Positions 50,101 through 58,855 are shown, counted from the stretch's first letter. The stretch: 64,000 bases of DNA from Vibrio fortis (GCF_024347475.1 NZ_AP025487.1:1488001-1552000); one strand, 5' to 3'. Numbers and translations are program-made. Notes: generated by a model from the letters alone, not told the origin.

Positions 50101-50409
50101 ATGAAAAAACTATTGATTCTACTAGTTATCTCTCAAGCTTCTATAGCTGATGATGCGCTAGTAAACCCAGTAGCAAAAAAGATAAAGTCACAAGTCATCA
50201 AAACACTTAACGCTAAAGGGAGCAGTGATCTTAATGGATTTTGTGACTTGATGTTGGAAATGAGGCATAGCAAAGCACTCACAAAGGTTCACCGAGTTAA
50301 AACCCATGGAGATGCCAAGCTATGTAAGCTAGCAAAAAAGGCAGTACCGAAGAAGCAATATCGTTACCAAAGTTACGAAAAGTTCATTCGAATACAGATC
50401 ACTTTTTAA
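50101..50409 (+). CDS. Small secreted protein resembling the TolA C-terminal domain
   Basis: The 102-residue protein has a short signal peptide (KKLLILLVISQASIA, cleavage before DDALV). The rest resembles the TolA domain III pattern: a cysteine strand (GFCDLMLEM), a basic turn, GDAKLCKLAKKAV with the second cysteine, and a final IRIQITF strand. The two cysteines could form the disulfide typical of TolA III. A very strong AAGGAGGAGG site precedes the ATG. Assignment is by pattern only. Confidence 0.6.
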   Translation: MKKLLILLVISQASIADDALVNPVAKKIKSQVIKTLNAKGSSDLNGFCDLMLEMRHSKALTKVHRVKTHGDAKLCKLAKKAVPKKQYRYQSYEKFIRIQITF

Positions 50410-50567
50410 CATAGGGAATAAGATTTAATGCACTATAACTAAATTTATTGAGTAACAGTTAACTATCCCGTGAAAAATAATGCGACTTCATTTAATATAC
50501 AGAACTAATAATTTAGATAGGCTGTTATAACAGCCAGGTAATAAAATGTGGTCAAGGGATTTGTAGG

Positions 50568-51788
50568 TTGTTGTTAGCAAATAAAAATTTCACACCTGAA
50601 GTAGTAGAACTCTCAAGAAAGATATCATCGAATGTTGCAGAACGCTTTAACAAGTGGCTCGTAAGTCCTAATTACAAACTCAATCAGGATCTCGTTGACT
50701 CATTACTTAGCTTAGAAAATCGCTATTGTGATGATGTGATTTTTAAAGAATCTGAGCGTATAACCAATAACCAGCGCATCTTGTTAATGTGTGAGCAGGA
50801 TAGGGTTGCCGCTAAGCGTGAAAAGATCGCAGCTAAACAAAATACACTGCGCTATGTTCTAGAAGATGTATGTGAAACAGCCTCAGTGCTTCTAGAAAAA
50901 AAACTTGAAAGCACTCTCATAAGCTCACTTTTCTCCCAGCTTCCGGATTTCAACGCCTTTGCTAGTGTTGCTTATTCCCCTTCATTGAATTTCAACAAAC
51001 TTCACCGTTTAGCAGAAGAGAACCGAAGCCTGTCGTCTAGCTTAACTGACTTTGTTTCCAATAGGCAGTTTTGTGAGAAATATGGTCGTAAGCCTAAAGT
51101 CATCTTGGATCCTAAAGTCGCTGTAGGTCAGATTGGCATTGATAATAGCCGTTTGCTTTATCCTATTTTAATGAGCCAGCCGCTACTTAAATGGTCTGAT
51201 GAGAATACTAAGCATATAGCGCCTAAACTATGGCAACACTTAATGGTGACGGCGAACGCAACACGTATACGTCTACAAGATACGTCTGTGCGAGATCCCG
51301 ATGTAGGAATTCTATTGGGTACGCTGCGTATTTTGCCTATGTTCCTAGTGTGCAATCATTTCTCTCAAACATTCGAAGACGCACTCGTGCAAACGATGCT
51401 GAGTTATCGTGGAGCCAGTGACAAACACAATGAATACTATGCTTGTGCTGAAGTCCTACCAAATACTGGTTTCTTAGAGAAAGTATTCTCCAGTATGGAA
51501 ATGACACTCCTTAATAAGTTAATTGAACATATCGATTGGAGTCCAAATACAACCTACATTAAACAAGCGCTAGTGGAGGAGGTTGATGGTGTGAATGTTT
51601 CTGAGAGGAGTGTTTATGGTGCAGCGCTTGCTCAGGCCCATGCGTTTTCAATTTTTGAAGCCTTAAATCATAGTGAATTATTTAATCTAAAACACCGTCC
51701 TTACTGGTTTTCACAAGTTCAAATGTCAGGCTTGGCTATTGCTCAAATGAAATCACGAGTTCCTGGTCAGTTAACCAATAGCATCTAG
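50568..51788 (+). CDS. HDOD-domain-like signalling protein
   Basis: The 406-residue soluble protein has a charged N-terminal coiled region (ITNNQRILLMCEQDRVAAKREKIAAKQN). A middle segment follows with the HDOD rhythm: KLHRLAEENRSLSSSLTDFV, then AVGQIGIDNSRLLYPILM and LWQHLMVTANATRIRL. Catalytic HD residues are absent, as in HDOD proteins. These are usually regulators without enzymatic activity. The start is a TTG with AAGGGA eight bases upstream. It is the last clear chromosomal gene before the recombinase module; whether it belongs to the core genome cannot be told. Confidence 0.6.
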   Translation: MLLANKNFTPEVVELSRKISSNVAERFNKWLVSPNYKLNQDLVDSLLSLENRYCDDVIFKESERITNNQRILLMCEQDRVAAKREKIAAKQNTLRYVLEDVCETASVLLEKKLESTLISSLFSQLPDFNAFASVAYSPSLNFNKLHRLAEENRSLSSSLTDFVSNRQFCEKYGRKPKVILDPKVAVGQIGIDNSRLLYPILMSQPLLKWSDENTKHIAPKLWQHLMVTANATRIRLQDTSVRDPDVGILLGTLRILPMFLVCNHFSQTFEDALVQTMLSYRGASDKHNEYYACAEVLPNTGFLEKVFSSMEMTLLNKLIEHIDWSPNTTYIKQALVEEVDGVNVSERSVYGAALAQAHAFSIFEALNHSELFNLKHRPYWFSQVQMSGLAIAQMKSRVPGQLTNSI

Positions 51789-51806
51789 TGACCGCGTCAC
51801 TTTTTT
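51787..51806 (+). terminator. Intrinsic terminator over the HDOD-like stop; also matS-like
   Basis: AGTGAC (51787-51792) pairs with GTCACT (51796-51801) around a CGC loop, followed by six T. The same bases GTGACCGCGTCAC (51788-51800) match the matS consensus at 12 of 13 positions. Confidence 0.65.
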
Positions 51807-52307
51807 GTTTTGTGCCGATGATATCTTATTGTTATTGTCGGTACAGACATTCATCTTATAGCCTAAAATCTTCCTATCTCTTACTTTCCAAAATCACTGA
51901 AGGGGTTGTACTGAACTCCTGTCCGGCTATCCAATACAGAGCATTTAGAATGATAGAGCTTCATCTTTGGCCGATGTATGACAATAGTTAGCCGTAGTGA
52001 CGCTGTAACTCAAAGCTTTTGCATCTACACTAAAATAAAGTGTACCAGATGAGTCATTATCAAATGAAAGTGTCGTCATGAGAATTGGTATTCATTCGTA
52101 CGTTGGCTTTTTGCTTGGTTACCATAGCGCCATCCTGGTCGTTGTTGAACATTAGAAACAAAGCACGGTATTGGAACTAAGCACCTAAGAAGTAACAACA
52201 AGGTCTAAGACAAAGATCGTCCGCTAGAAACTTGTGACATTTTCAAGTAATGAATTATCAAAGGATGCAGAGGTGTGCGTGAAATCTAGGTAGTTACAGG
52301 AGTAAGC

Positions 52308-52436
52308 ATGTTCAAGATTTCAACACAGAGTCACATTCAACAGATTCGATTGAGATTTAAAAGAGACGCTTGTCATTTAATATGTGACTCAGTGGGTACG
52401 GAAATTCTCGTAGCGTTAATTCAATCGTTATTGTGA
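52308..52436 (+). CDS. Possible small protein, 42 residues
   Basis: ATG at 52308 is preceded by CAGGAG with five-base spacing and opens a 42-codon frame ending in TGA (MFKISTQSHIQQIRLRFKRD...). The product is basic in the middle. No family is recognised; it could be a remnant or a real small gene of the element. Confidence 0.3.
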   Translation: MFKISTQSHIQQIRLRFKRDACHLICDSVGTEILVALIQSLL

Positions 52437-52603
52437 TTTTCAGTTAGTTTTGAAGCATAGAAAAAACATGAGGCTTTCAGAACGTACATAAAGAACCTGA
52501 GGATTGTAGAAACTGTCGGCGAACTTGGGAAAGTTGCCAATTGGTTTGGTTTAACAGTTGTCTGATATGTCTAATAGAGATATTTAAAAAGTCAGCAGTT
52601 TAG

Positions 52604-52641
52604 GTCCTCAAAGCCAAACATTGTTTTAAGCTTAGGAGGAC
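52604..52641. repeat. Imperfect inverted repeat upstream of the recombinase operon
   Basis: GTCCTCAAAGC (52604-52614) and GCTTAGGAGGAC (52630-52641) face each other across 15 bases. It could be a recombinase-binding site at the element end or a hairpin; no T-run follows. Confidence 0.35.
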
Positions 52642-52795
52642 ATTTTAAAGTTGCTCAAACCGGACATTACTATATTGCTCTTACAAAATCAGTGCGTATT
52701 ATCTATCTTATGTTAAATTCCCTACTAGCAGTAAATTGTAGATGTCTAATTTACTTACATAATAAATTCAACTAGTTAAAACGATTTCCAATTTC

Positions 52796-52838
52796 TTGAC
52801 AAAGCAAAATCTCCATACCTACTCTTGTACATAAGAGT
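52796..52838 (+). promoter_or_regulatory. Recombinase operon promoter with overlapping palindrome
   Basis: A perfect TTGACA -35 lies at 52796-52801. A weak -10 (TACTCT, 52820-52825, 18-base spacing) is covered by the palindrome ACTCTTgtacatAAGAGT (52821-52838). Such a layout suggests repression by a dimeric protein or autoregulation. The palindrome also places the TTG at 52825 at the promoter, so translation should start at the ATG at 52864. Confidence 0.5.
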
Positions 52839-52863
52839 CAAATCTACGAATGGGAATTTGTAT

Positions 52864-54318
52864 ATGTATAAGGTTGAAAATTGCAATGGTAAGTTTTATT
52901 GCTTACTGGATATGGTGACCACTATGCCACCTTTGCTTGCATTTCGCTGGACCGAACAAGAACTCATGGAGAAATCACTAGCGACACAAAAAAGCTATCT
53001 CACATCTTTAAAGCTGTTTTATGACTTCTGGTTAGCCAAATATAGCATTACCCTTGACTATGCTTTGCATCTGAAAAACTACCAAGACTTTGATGTTATA
53101 ACGCACGAACTAATGGCCTTCTGGGATTATCTACTTGCGGATAAACAAATTGCTAATGTGATCAAAATACCATCATCGAACAACAGCCAGAAATCGCTGG
53201 CTAAGAAAAAACGAACGGCAGCTAAACATTGCCAGGTGATCTGCAATTTTATTCAGTTCTTGTCGGGGGTTTATTTGACTACGGCCTACTTTGATGAAGA
53301 TCCTCATCAGCTGCGTCGTTTGCGCACCGAAATCAAACTGCGTTTGAAAGATTCAAAACGTAAATTCGCGAAATGGAAGAAATCCAATAAAGAAGCCCCA
53401 GCTTACAGCACCCTCCGCAGCATGACCAGCGAGCAATTTGAAGATTTTTTCCGTATTCTAACGCCAGATGTGATGAAGCCAGTTCCAGTTACATTACCAG
53501 ACGGCAGTATTCAAACTACCTTCACCCTTATTAAGGAAAACCCACTAAATCCCATTGCCAGTTACGATGTGCAGATGCGTAATTACCTGCTGACAACTTT
53601 GCTCGTTCGCTATGGTTTGCGTATTGGAGAGTCATTGCTACTGCGCAAACAATCCTTCCTTCCATTAAGGAGTGACTCTAGTAAAGTGATCATGCGAGTT
53701 CGTAATTTGGAAGAGGATGATTTAAACGATGCCACCATGAACGATGTGCGTCACAACAAGCCACAAATTAAGACAGTCGATAGCGTTCGTGATGTGGAAA
53801 TCACAGCCGACGACTACAATAAAATTCAAATCTATTTCGAATTCATCCGTCCTAATGAATGTGAGCACGATTTCATCTTCGCTTCCTCTTTGAAACCCTA
53901 CAAACCGATATCCTACACCACCATTCAGACTCAATTTAAACTAGTCGCTGAATCGTTTAAGACACATTTCCCAGAACATTTCAACCCACAATATGCTGAC
54001 TTCATCAGTGAAACTATCACCCCTCATTGGCTTCGTCATACTTGGGCCTATGCAATGTTGTCGGCCATTTATGAGAAGGAAAAGCGTCGGTATATTGACT
54101 ACGGAGTTGTCAATATTAAGGGGATTATGGAGGATGCGCAGGATCAATTGAGAGTTATGGGAGGATGGGCTAAGAAGTCCATTATGCCAGCCAAATACGC
54201 TAAGCGATTCATTCAAGAGAATGCCAATCAAACGCTCATGGAGGTTTATCGCAATCACTTTAATGTAAACCGTGACACTGATTTTAATAAGGATCAATGG
54301 GATGCTGCATTCAGTTAA
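52864..54318 (+). CDS. Tyrosine recombinase, IntA-like
   Basis: From the ATG the protein is 484 residues. A SAM-like N-terminal DNA-binding part (TEQELMEKSLATQKSYLTSL) precedes the catalytic domain. Visible catalytic features are the first arginine in VRYGLRIGESLLLRK, the HxxRH box in TPHWLRHTWAYAM and a candidate tyrosine nucleophile in SIMPAKYAKRF. All core residues appear present, so it should be active. The frame can start at TTG 52825, but that lies in the promoter. The stop overlaps the next gene by 17 bases. Confidence 0.85.
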   Translation: MYKVENCNGKFYCLLDMVTTMPPLLAFRWTEQELMEKSLATQKSYLTSLKLFYDFWLAKYSITLDYALHLKNYQDFDVITHELMAFWDYLLADKQIANVIKIPSSNNSQKSLAKKKRTAAKHCQVICNFIQFLSGVYLTTAYFDEDPHQLRRLRTEIKLRLKDSKRKFAKWKKSNKEAPAYSTLRSMTSEQFEDFFRILTPDVMKPVPVTLPDGSIQTTFTLIKENPLNPIASYDVQMRNYLLTTLLVRYGLRIGESLLLRKQSFLPLRSDSSKVIMRVRNLEEDDLNDATMNDVRHNKPQIKTVDSVRDVEITADDYNKIQIYFEFIRPNECEHDFIFASSLKPYKPISYTTIQTQFKLVAESFKTHFPEHFNPQYADFISETITPHWLRHTWAYAMLSAIYEKEKRRYIDYGVVNIKGIMEDAQDQLRVMGGWAKKSIMPAKYAKRFIQENANQTLMEVYRNHFNVNRDTDFNKDQWDAAFS

Positions 54319-55852
54319 GAAAGAAGATCACAGAGGTATTAGCTCTGTATTCACACCGGAACAGGTTGAGTTTATAAATAGCATGGAACTACCGAGTGTG
54401 ATGGCGATTACCCAAGCCTCTAAGTTCGACACTCCATATGTTCAGACGAAAAATGACTGTTGGGAATATGTCCGCATGGGGCGTACCCATCTTGAAAAAT
54501 TTGACTTAGACGATCTCAGCAACAAGCTGTTGAAATGGCTATCTTCAATACATACGGAATGTCACACCGCACCTCTTGGGTATATTCGGTTCAACGCATT
54601 AAAAAAGCTTCTTAAAGAGTCAAAGAACGTCTCATTTACCCAATTTAGACAACGACTTGATGTACTCTCAAAGACTACCAACTCAATGGACTACTATCTA
54701 CTCAAGTCGGCCACTCAAACATTGATACGTCATCGGTTCCCTGGTTTCGATATTGATGATGAGGAAATTTTGAATTGTATAGCGTCCCCAAATGTTACTG
54801 ACCCCTTTCTTCGCTATCAAGAAGTTGAAGATACCATGCCCACCCACTTGAAGAACCTTATAGCCAATCGTTTGGTGGAATTTGGGACAGAGGAAGGGCT
54901 CAGATCATTGGCTGACAAGGACTTAAAGAACCTCTGCGTATTGGGCTTATCGTTTGCTATAGGCCCACGACCACAACAGTTTTCCATGCTAATCGGTAGC
55001 TCAGTAAAGCTGGTCACAGTCAATCATATAACTGCACTAAAGCTCTACGAAGTGGCCGTCCCTTTAGCAAAACAGCCAACAGTGCCCGTTGACGTACCAA
55101 AAGTGAATTTGAGTCAGGAAATAGGATGTTTAATAGATGAATATAAACATCGCTTTAACATTGGGGATGACGATGCACTATTTCCTTATACTGGGGACGT
55201 CAATAAGACATTATCGCGGGAAATCCATAAAGCGTTAAATGATGCGTTGCTCTTCATTCAGCCGAATGATGTAAAAGAAAAAATTCTCTCAAAAAAAATG
55301 CATCGTCTTATTTATACCGCCTATGACTTTCGCCACAACATTGGTCATTCGATGGCAATGGCTGGTGCCAGTGCTGAGGAAATCGCCATGGTGCTCGGTC
55401 AAACAACTACAGTTGCGGCGCAATATTACATCATGTCTACCCCTGAACTGGCACTGCAGAAGCATAAGGCTCTCGGTCAAAACCCAGTCTGGAAAGACAT
55501 GATGGGGCTGTTGCTCACCGGTTATATTACCAATGAGTCTGAATGGTCTGGCAAAAAGGTCTCAGGTATGCTTAAGGGGAAATTATTTCACCGTATCGGT
55601 GGCTGTAACCGCACACAAGATAAGTGCCATCTTGCGTTGGTCCGCTCTTGTTATGCCTGCTTTTATTTTCGGCCGTTTAAAAGCTTGAACAAGCATGAAG
55701 CCGTCCTTGAAGTCATCACGCATGAACTATTTGAATTGGTCAAAACGTCGCAAGACGCAGGCCAGCATAACAACCCACTGATTGACGCTGCCACACAATC
55801 CAAGAATGAAATAGAAATGGTCATTAACCGCCTCAAGGAGGGCTTACGATGA
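54302..55852 (+). CDS. Tyrosine-recombinase-fold protein, CAP-like
   Basis: From the ATG with AAGGA eight bases upstream the protein is 516 residues. It has an integrase-like C-terminal domain: box I arginine in FAIGPRPQQFSML, box II YDFRHNIGHSMAM and C-terminal LGQTTTVAAQYYIM. The first histidine of HxxR is tyrosine here (55322-55324), and the spacing to the final tyrosine is normal. A cysteine-rich tail follows (GGCNRTQDKCHLALVRSCYA). It may be a poorly active or architectural partner. GTG at 54272 is an alternative start. Its stop overlaps intB by ATGA. Confidence 0.78.
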   Translation: MLHSVKKEDHRGISSVFTPEQVEFINSMELPSVMAITQASKFDTPYVQTKNDCWEYVRMGRTHLEKFDLDDLSNKLLKWLSSIHTECHTAPLGYIRFNALKKLLKESKNVSFTQFRQRLDVLSKTTNSMDYYLLKSATQTLIRHRFPGFDIDDEEILNCIASPNVTDPFLRYQEVEDTMPTHLKNLIANRLVEFGTEEGLRSLADKDLKNLCVLGLSFAIGPRPQQFSMLIGSSVKLVTVNHITALKLYEVAVPLAKQPTVPVDVPKVNLSQEIGCLIDEYKHRFNIGDDDALFPYTGDVNKTLSREIHKALNDALLFIQPNDVKEKILSKKMHRLIYTAYDFRHNIGHSMAMAGASAEEIAMVLGQTTTVAAQYYIMSTPELALQKHKALGQNPVWKDMMGLLLTGYITNESEWSGKKVSGMLKGKLFHRIGGCNRTQDKCHLALVRSCYACFYFRPFKSLNKHEAVLEVITHELFELVKTSQDAGQHNNPLIDAATQSKNEIEMVINRLKEGLR

Positions 55853-58284
55853 AAGATAATTACGAAGCCTTAGAACAATTTATCACGGTTCAAAAGACCT
55901 TTTTCAAGACGGCTTTATTGCCTGATGTGAATATCGGCATCACTGACCCAGACAACTATTATTCGTGGGAAACGAATACTTGGACGTATGGACCTTCGTC
56001 ATGCGGCTTTCTCGCAAAGGCACATAGAGTTCTTACTTTCTTTGAAGTGAAGACCGCCCGTGCTGGCGGAATGTTCAAACCCAATGAAAAAGAAATTAAA
56101 AGGTTTGAAATCAATAATATTTTTTCAGACTTCATTAAAGCCTATTGCGTCTCCCTCAATCATAATCGTAACCCATCCGGGCAGTCTGTATTGGCACAGC
56201 AGTTGATTTTAAAAAGGGTTTACGTCCGTATGGTGATGGCAGGCGTTGAACCTCACCCAATCAATATTACATCCGATTTTCTGCAAGATGCGGTAGACAT
56301 GCTAGCGCAATCACGCACTGGCAACAATGCGCTTATTAATGCCGCCAAAGACTACGATGATGCCAATGTAATTGCCCAAAAAATTAACTACTTAGGGTTT
56401 ACGTTGACGCCCATCGAAATCAAAAAGAAACAAAGAGGCATTGCGACACGCACAACCAAGGCCGGTAAGAAAGCCAAAAAGGTAAAGTATGGAGAAGACC
56501 TCGATCAAGATGAGCATGAAAAGAACCTCTCCATCCAGACCTTCTTAAATGTGGTGGCTCTGCGAGGCATGGTCCAGCACGATGGCGAGCGGATCATGCT
56601 GAACCTTGTGTTACTACTGTTGGTCACCGGATTTCGCCATATGGAAGCAGCTACCATACGTTACAACAGCTATAAAATAGTGGAAATTGAAGACCAGGTC
56701 ACTAAAGCGCTGATGGAGCAACGTGGTTTGCCAACGTTCTATGTCGGAATCGTCTATTTGGGTGAAAAAGGTGCCGGCCATCGGACTCACTGGCTTGAAC
56801 CATTCGCCGTGGAGGTTGTTGAGGAACTTTGGGTCGACACCATTGTGTTAACCGAGAAACTTCGTGCCCAAATTGAGTATGTTCGAAACAAGGGCTTTGA
56901 GTCCTACCTGCCGAAAGCGTGGCATACAAGAAGTACCAACGTGGTCGAAATGAATGAGCGACTAGTCAACCTCGATGCCATTGTAGATGAGGTTTATGAA
57001 TCCACTGCAAATTCTGCTATCAATAGCCGTGGCCGCTCCGCATTAAGGGATAACGCTAAGAAGAAAATTAGTAACTCAGGGAGCGGTATTGAACCTCATT
57101 CTGTCGTTGAACTTGATGCTATCCGAAAAGAATTTCGTTATACACAGGCGGATATAGAATGCTTTATTCGACATTTCATCGAAAGTACTCCAGAACTATC
57201 AAATGACTTTATTTTTCGTCAAACAGACTCAAAAAATAAAGTCATTAATGAGATCCCTTATGAGTCCTTGCTGTTCATTATTCCCAATGGCAGTGCTGCG
57301 ACTAAGCGTAGCGGTGCAATGAAAGTAGTTCCTCAGATCATCACCGGACCTATTCTGCGTCCTTTCCTCGGTTATCCTAAAGAAAATAACCGTGGAAGGA
57401 GCATCTTTGCCAAATACAATCTCACTGATGAAAATGGTGAGTTCACCATGATGTACAGTCACACCCCGCGCCATGGTTTGAATACCTTCATTGCCATTGC
57501 AGGAATAGCTGACCACCTTCAAGCGATGTTTATGGGCCGTAAAGATTTCACACAAAATGAACATTATCAGCACCTTGCTATTACCGAGCGAGCGATCTCA
57601 ACGAAACTGGTAACGGCAGGAAACACAGACTCGTATTTTAAACAAGAAACAGCATTAGAGCGCATTAAAAAGCAAGGCAAGATCGGTTTGAACCCCAAAT
57701 TGACCTCAGCAAATGCACTAGCTCAAGCCATAAATACTCATACGACTGCGCAAGATAAAGCTGCGTTCGTCATTGATGTGGTAAGTAATTCAAACAGTAC
57801 TGCTTTTAGTGAGTTTGATGAAATGTTTGGCATGTTGAGCGAGAAGGAAAAGGAAGAAGCAGCAGCGCGTCATACTGACTTGAATCCCATGGATGTTGGT
57901 AGTTGCCGTCGCAAACTAACAACATTCCAATGTCCATATAACATAAAGTGCCAAGACGGAAGCCCATGTCCATATTTCACACTTACCGGATGTGAAGGTG
58001 AGCTTCAGAAAGTGGAACAATTGGCAGCGAGCCTTGAGTCTGAAATTGCGATCATCAATGAAATGGAAATGGCTGGCCATATGGAGGTAGCCGAGGCTGA
58101 TGAAATCCTAGCAACTCTCAATCTTCGCAAGGAGCACATCCAGTACCATCTCGGTCAATCCCAGGCGTTTGAAGACGAGAAAGTTCAAATCAACTTGTTG
58201 GAATTGGACAACATGCAGAAACCTCAAATGCTGTCCAGCCTGTTCGCGCTTGAGCAACGTAAGCTGGAAAAAACAAAGAGATAG
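55849..58284 (+). CDS. Very long tyrosine recombinase, IntB-like
   Basis: The 811-residue protein starts inside the previous stop (ATGA), with AAGGAGG seven bases upstream. The C-terminal half carries the recombinase core: arginine in LLVTGFRHMEAATIRY, HTPRHGLNTFIAIAG as HxxRH, and a nucleophile candidate in TQNEHYQHLAI. A cysteine cluster (FQCPYNIKCQDGSPCPYF) and a helical region follow. The N-terminal ~230 residues are specific to this class. The length far exceeds ordinary phage integrases (about 400). Confidence 0.82.
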   Translation: MKDNYEALEQFITVQKTFFKTALLPDVNIGITDPDNYYSWETNTWTYGPSSCGFLAKAHRVLTFFEVKTARAGGMFKPNEKEIKRFEINNIFSDFIKAYCVSLNHNRNPSGQSVLAQQLILKRVYVRMVMAGVEPHPINITSDFLQDAVDMLAQSRTGNNALINAAKDYDDANVIAQKINYLGFTLTPIEIKKKQRGIATRTTKAGKKAKKVKYGEDLDQDEHEKNLSIQTFLNVVALRGMVQHDGERIMLNLVLLLLVTGFRHMEAATIRYNSYKIVEIEDQVTKALMEQRGLPTFYVGIVYLGEKGAGHRTHWLEPFAVEVVEELWVDTIVLTEKLRAQIEYVRNKGFESYLPKAWHTRSTNVVEMNERLVNLDAIVDEVYESTANSAINSRGRSALRDNAKKKISNSGSGIEPHSVVELDAIRKEFRYTQADIECFIRHFIESTPELSNDFIFRQTDSKNKVINEIPYESLLFIIPNGSAATKRSGAMKVVPQIITGPILRPFLGYPKENNRGRSIFAKYNLTDENGEFTMMYSHTPRHGLNTFIAIAGIADHLQAMFMGRKDFTQNEHYQHLAITERAISTKLVTAGNTDSYFKQETALERIKKQGKIGLNPKLTSANALAQAINTHTTAQDKAAFVIDVVSNSNSTAFSEFDEMFGMLSEKEKEEAAARHTDLNPMDVGSCRRKLTTFQCPYNIKCQDGSPCPYFTLTGCEGELQKVEQLAASLESEIAIINEMEMAGHMEVAEADEILATLNLRKEHIQYHLGQSQAFEDEKVQINLLELDNMQKPQMLSSLFALEQRKLEKTKR

Positions 58285-58399
58285 AGTCGTAACTGTTAAA
58301 ACTAGTTTAATCGAAAAGCATAAGAATAAAGCACATTTGGCCTTTGCATTAATACTCGAAGTGTCATCAATGCTATGCGAAGCCATTCAGGAGGTATAA

Positions 58400-58855
58400 A
58401 TGATCGATAAAATTAAAGGTAAAGAACTAAATACGGTTATTGAAAAGGAGTTAATTCGAATGTGTGATGAGGGCTTCGAGCAATCTCCAATCACACAAGC
58501 AAATCTATTTAGACGGTTAAACGCCAAAGGATTAATCAGTACACGTTCAACACTCACAAGTCGAAAGAGTCTCATTGAATCTTTTGCTAAACAGCAGAAA
58601 GAGGCAGTGGCTGGCACATTAGGTAAAACCTTGAAAGACACAGCATCAATGACACGAGCAGATTTAGAGAGAGCTAATGCAAGTCTAATAGAGCAAGTAA
58701 AAACTGCACGCAAGATGCTACAGGGTAATACTGAATGCATTATTGACATAGCAAAAACAATTCGGCTACAAAACCAAGTGCGTAATATTGAGCGTTGCTT
58801 ATCCCCATACCTCATTCGTGAATTACACCAGAGCCAGAAGCAAGACAAAAAATGA
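58400..58855 (+). CDS. Small helical accessory protein, Srap/TnpC-like
   Basis: The 151-residue charged, helical protein has an N-terminal segment resembling a winged or KfrA-like helix-turn-helix (FEQSPITQANLFRRLNAKGL, then STRSTLTSRKSLIESF) followed by a coiled coil. AGGAGG precedes the ATG by five bases. Its place after three recombinases matches the accessory gene of such modules; the function is inferred from position. Confidence 0.65.
   Translation: MIDKIKGKELNTVIEKELIRMCDEGFEQSPITQANLFRRLNAKGLISTRSTLTSRKSLIESFAKQQKEAVAGTLGKTLKDTASMTRADLERANASLIEQVKTARKMLQGNTECIIDIAKTIRLQNQVRNIERCLSPYLIRELHQSQKQDKK

Larger units (their letters stand above)
51807..52795. other. About 1 kb with no convincing gene, likely containing the left end of the element
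   Basis: Six-frame reading gives only short frames. It contains a second matS-like site (GTGACGCTGTAAC, 51997-52009), a 42-codon frame with a good ribosome-binding site (52308-52436), and an imperfect inverted repeat GTCCTCAAAGC/GCTTAGGAGGAC (52604-52614, 52630-52641). Non-coding sequence of this size between a terminated gene and the recombinase promoter fits an integration boundary, but the exact junction is not visible. Confidence 0.5.
52796..58855 (+). mobile_element. Recombination module of an integrative element (three tyrosine-recombinase-fold genes plus accessory gene)
   Basis: Four plus-strand genes are packed with overlaps of 17 and 4 bases and one gap of 115 bases. The order long integrase, long integrase-like, very long integrase, small helical protein resembles the intA-cap-intB-srap core recalled from strand-biased circularizing integrative elements in Vibrio, and Tn554/GIsul2-type trios more generally. 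The span given covers the promoter to the last core gene only. The element must extend left into the gene-poor zone and probably right through the cargo operon; att sites were not identified. Confidence 0.7.

Noticed and set aside
46724-50444. The 15-mer GCACTATAACTAAAT occurs twice (about 46724 and 50430).
   Set aside because: In 64 kb of AT-rich DNA one or two chance 15-base matches are expected, and the flanks differ.
52498-52566. A start-less frame (RTYIKNLRIVETVGELGKVANWFGL) that looked like a transposase remnant.
   Set aside because: No start codon, no convincing similarity, and stops on both sides; too short to call a pseudogene.
52825-52863. TTG-started N-terminal extension of the first recombinase.
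   Set aside because: It lies within the predicted -10 region and palindrome and has no ribosome-binding site.
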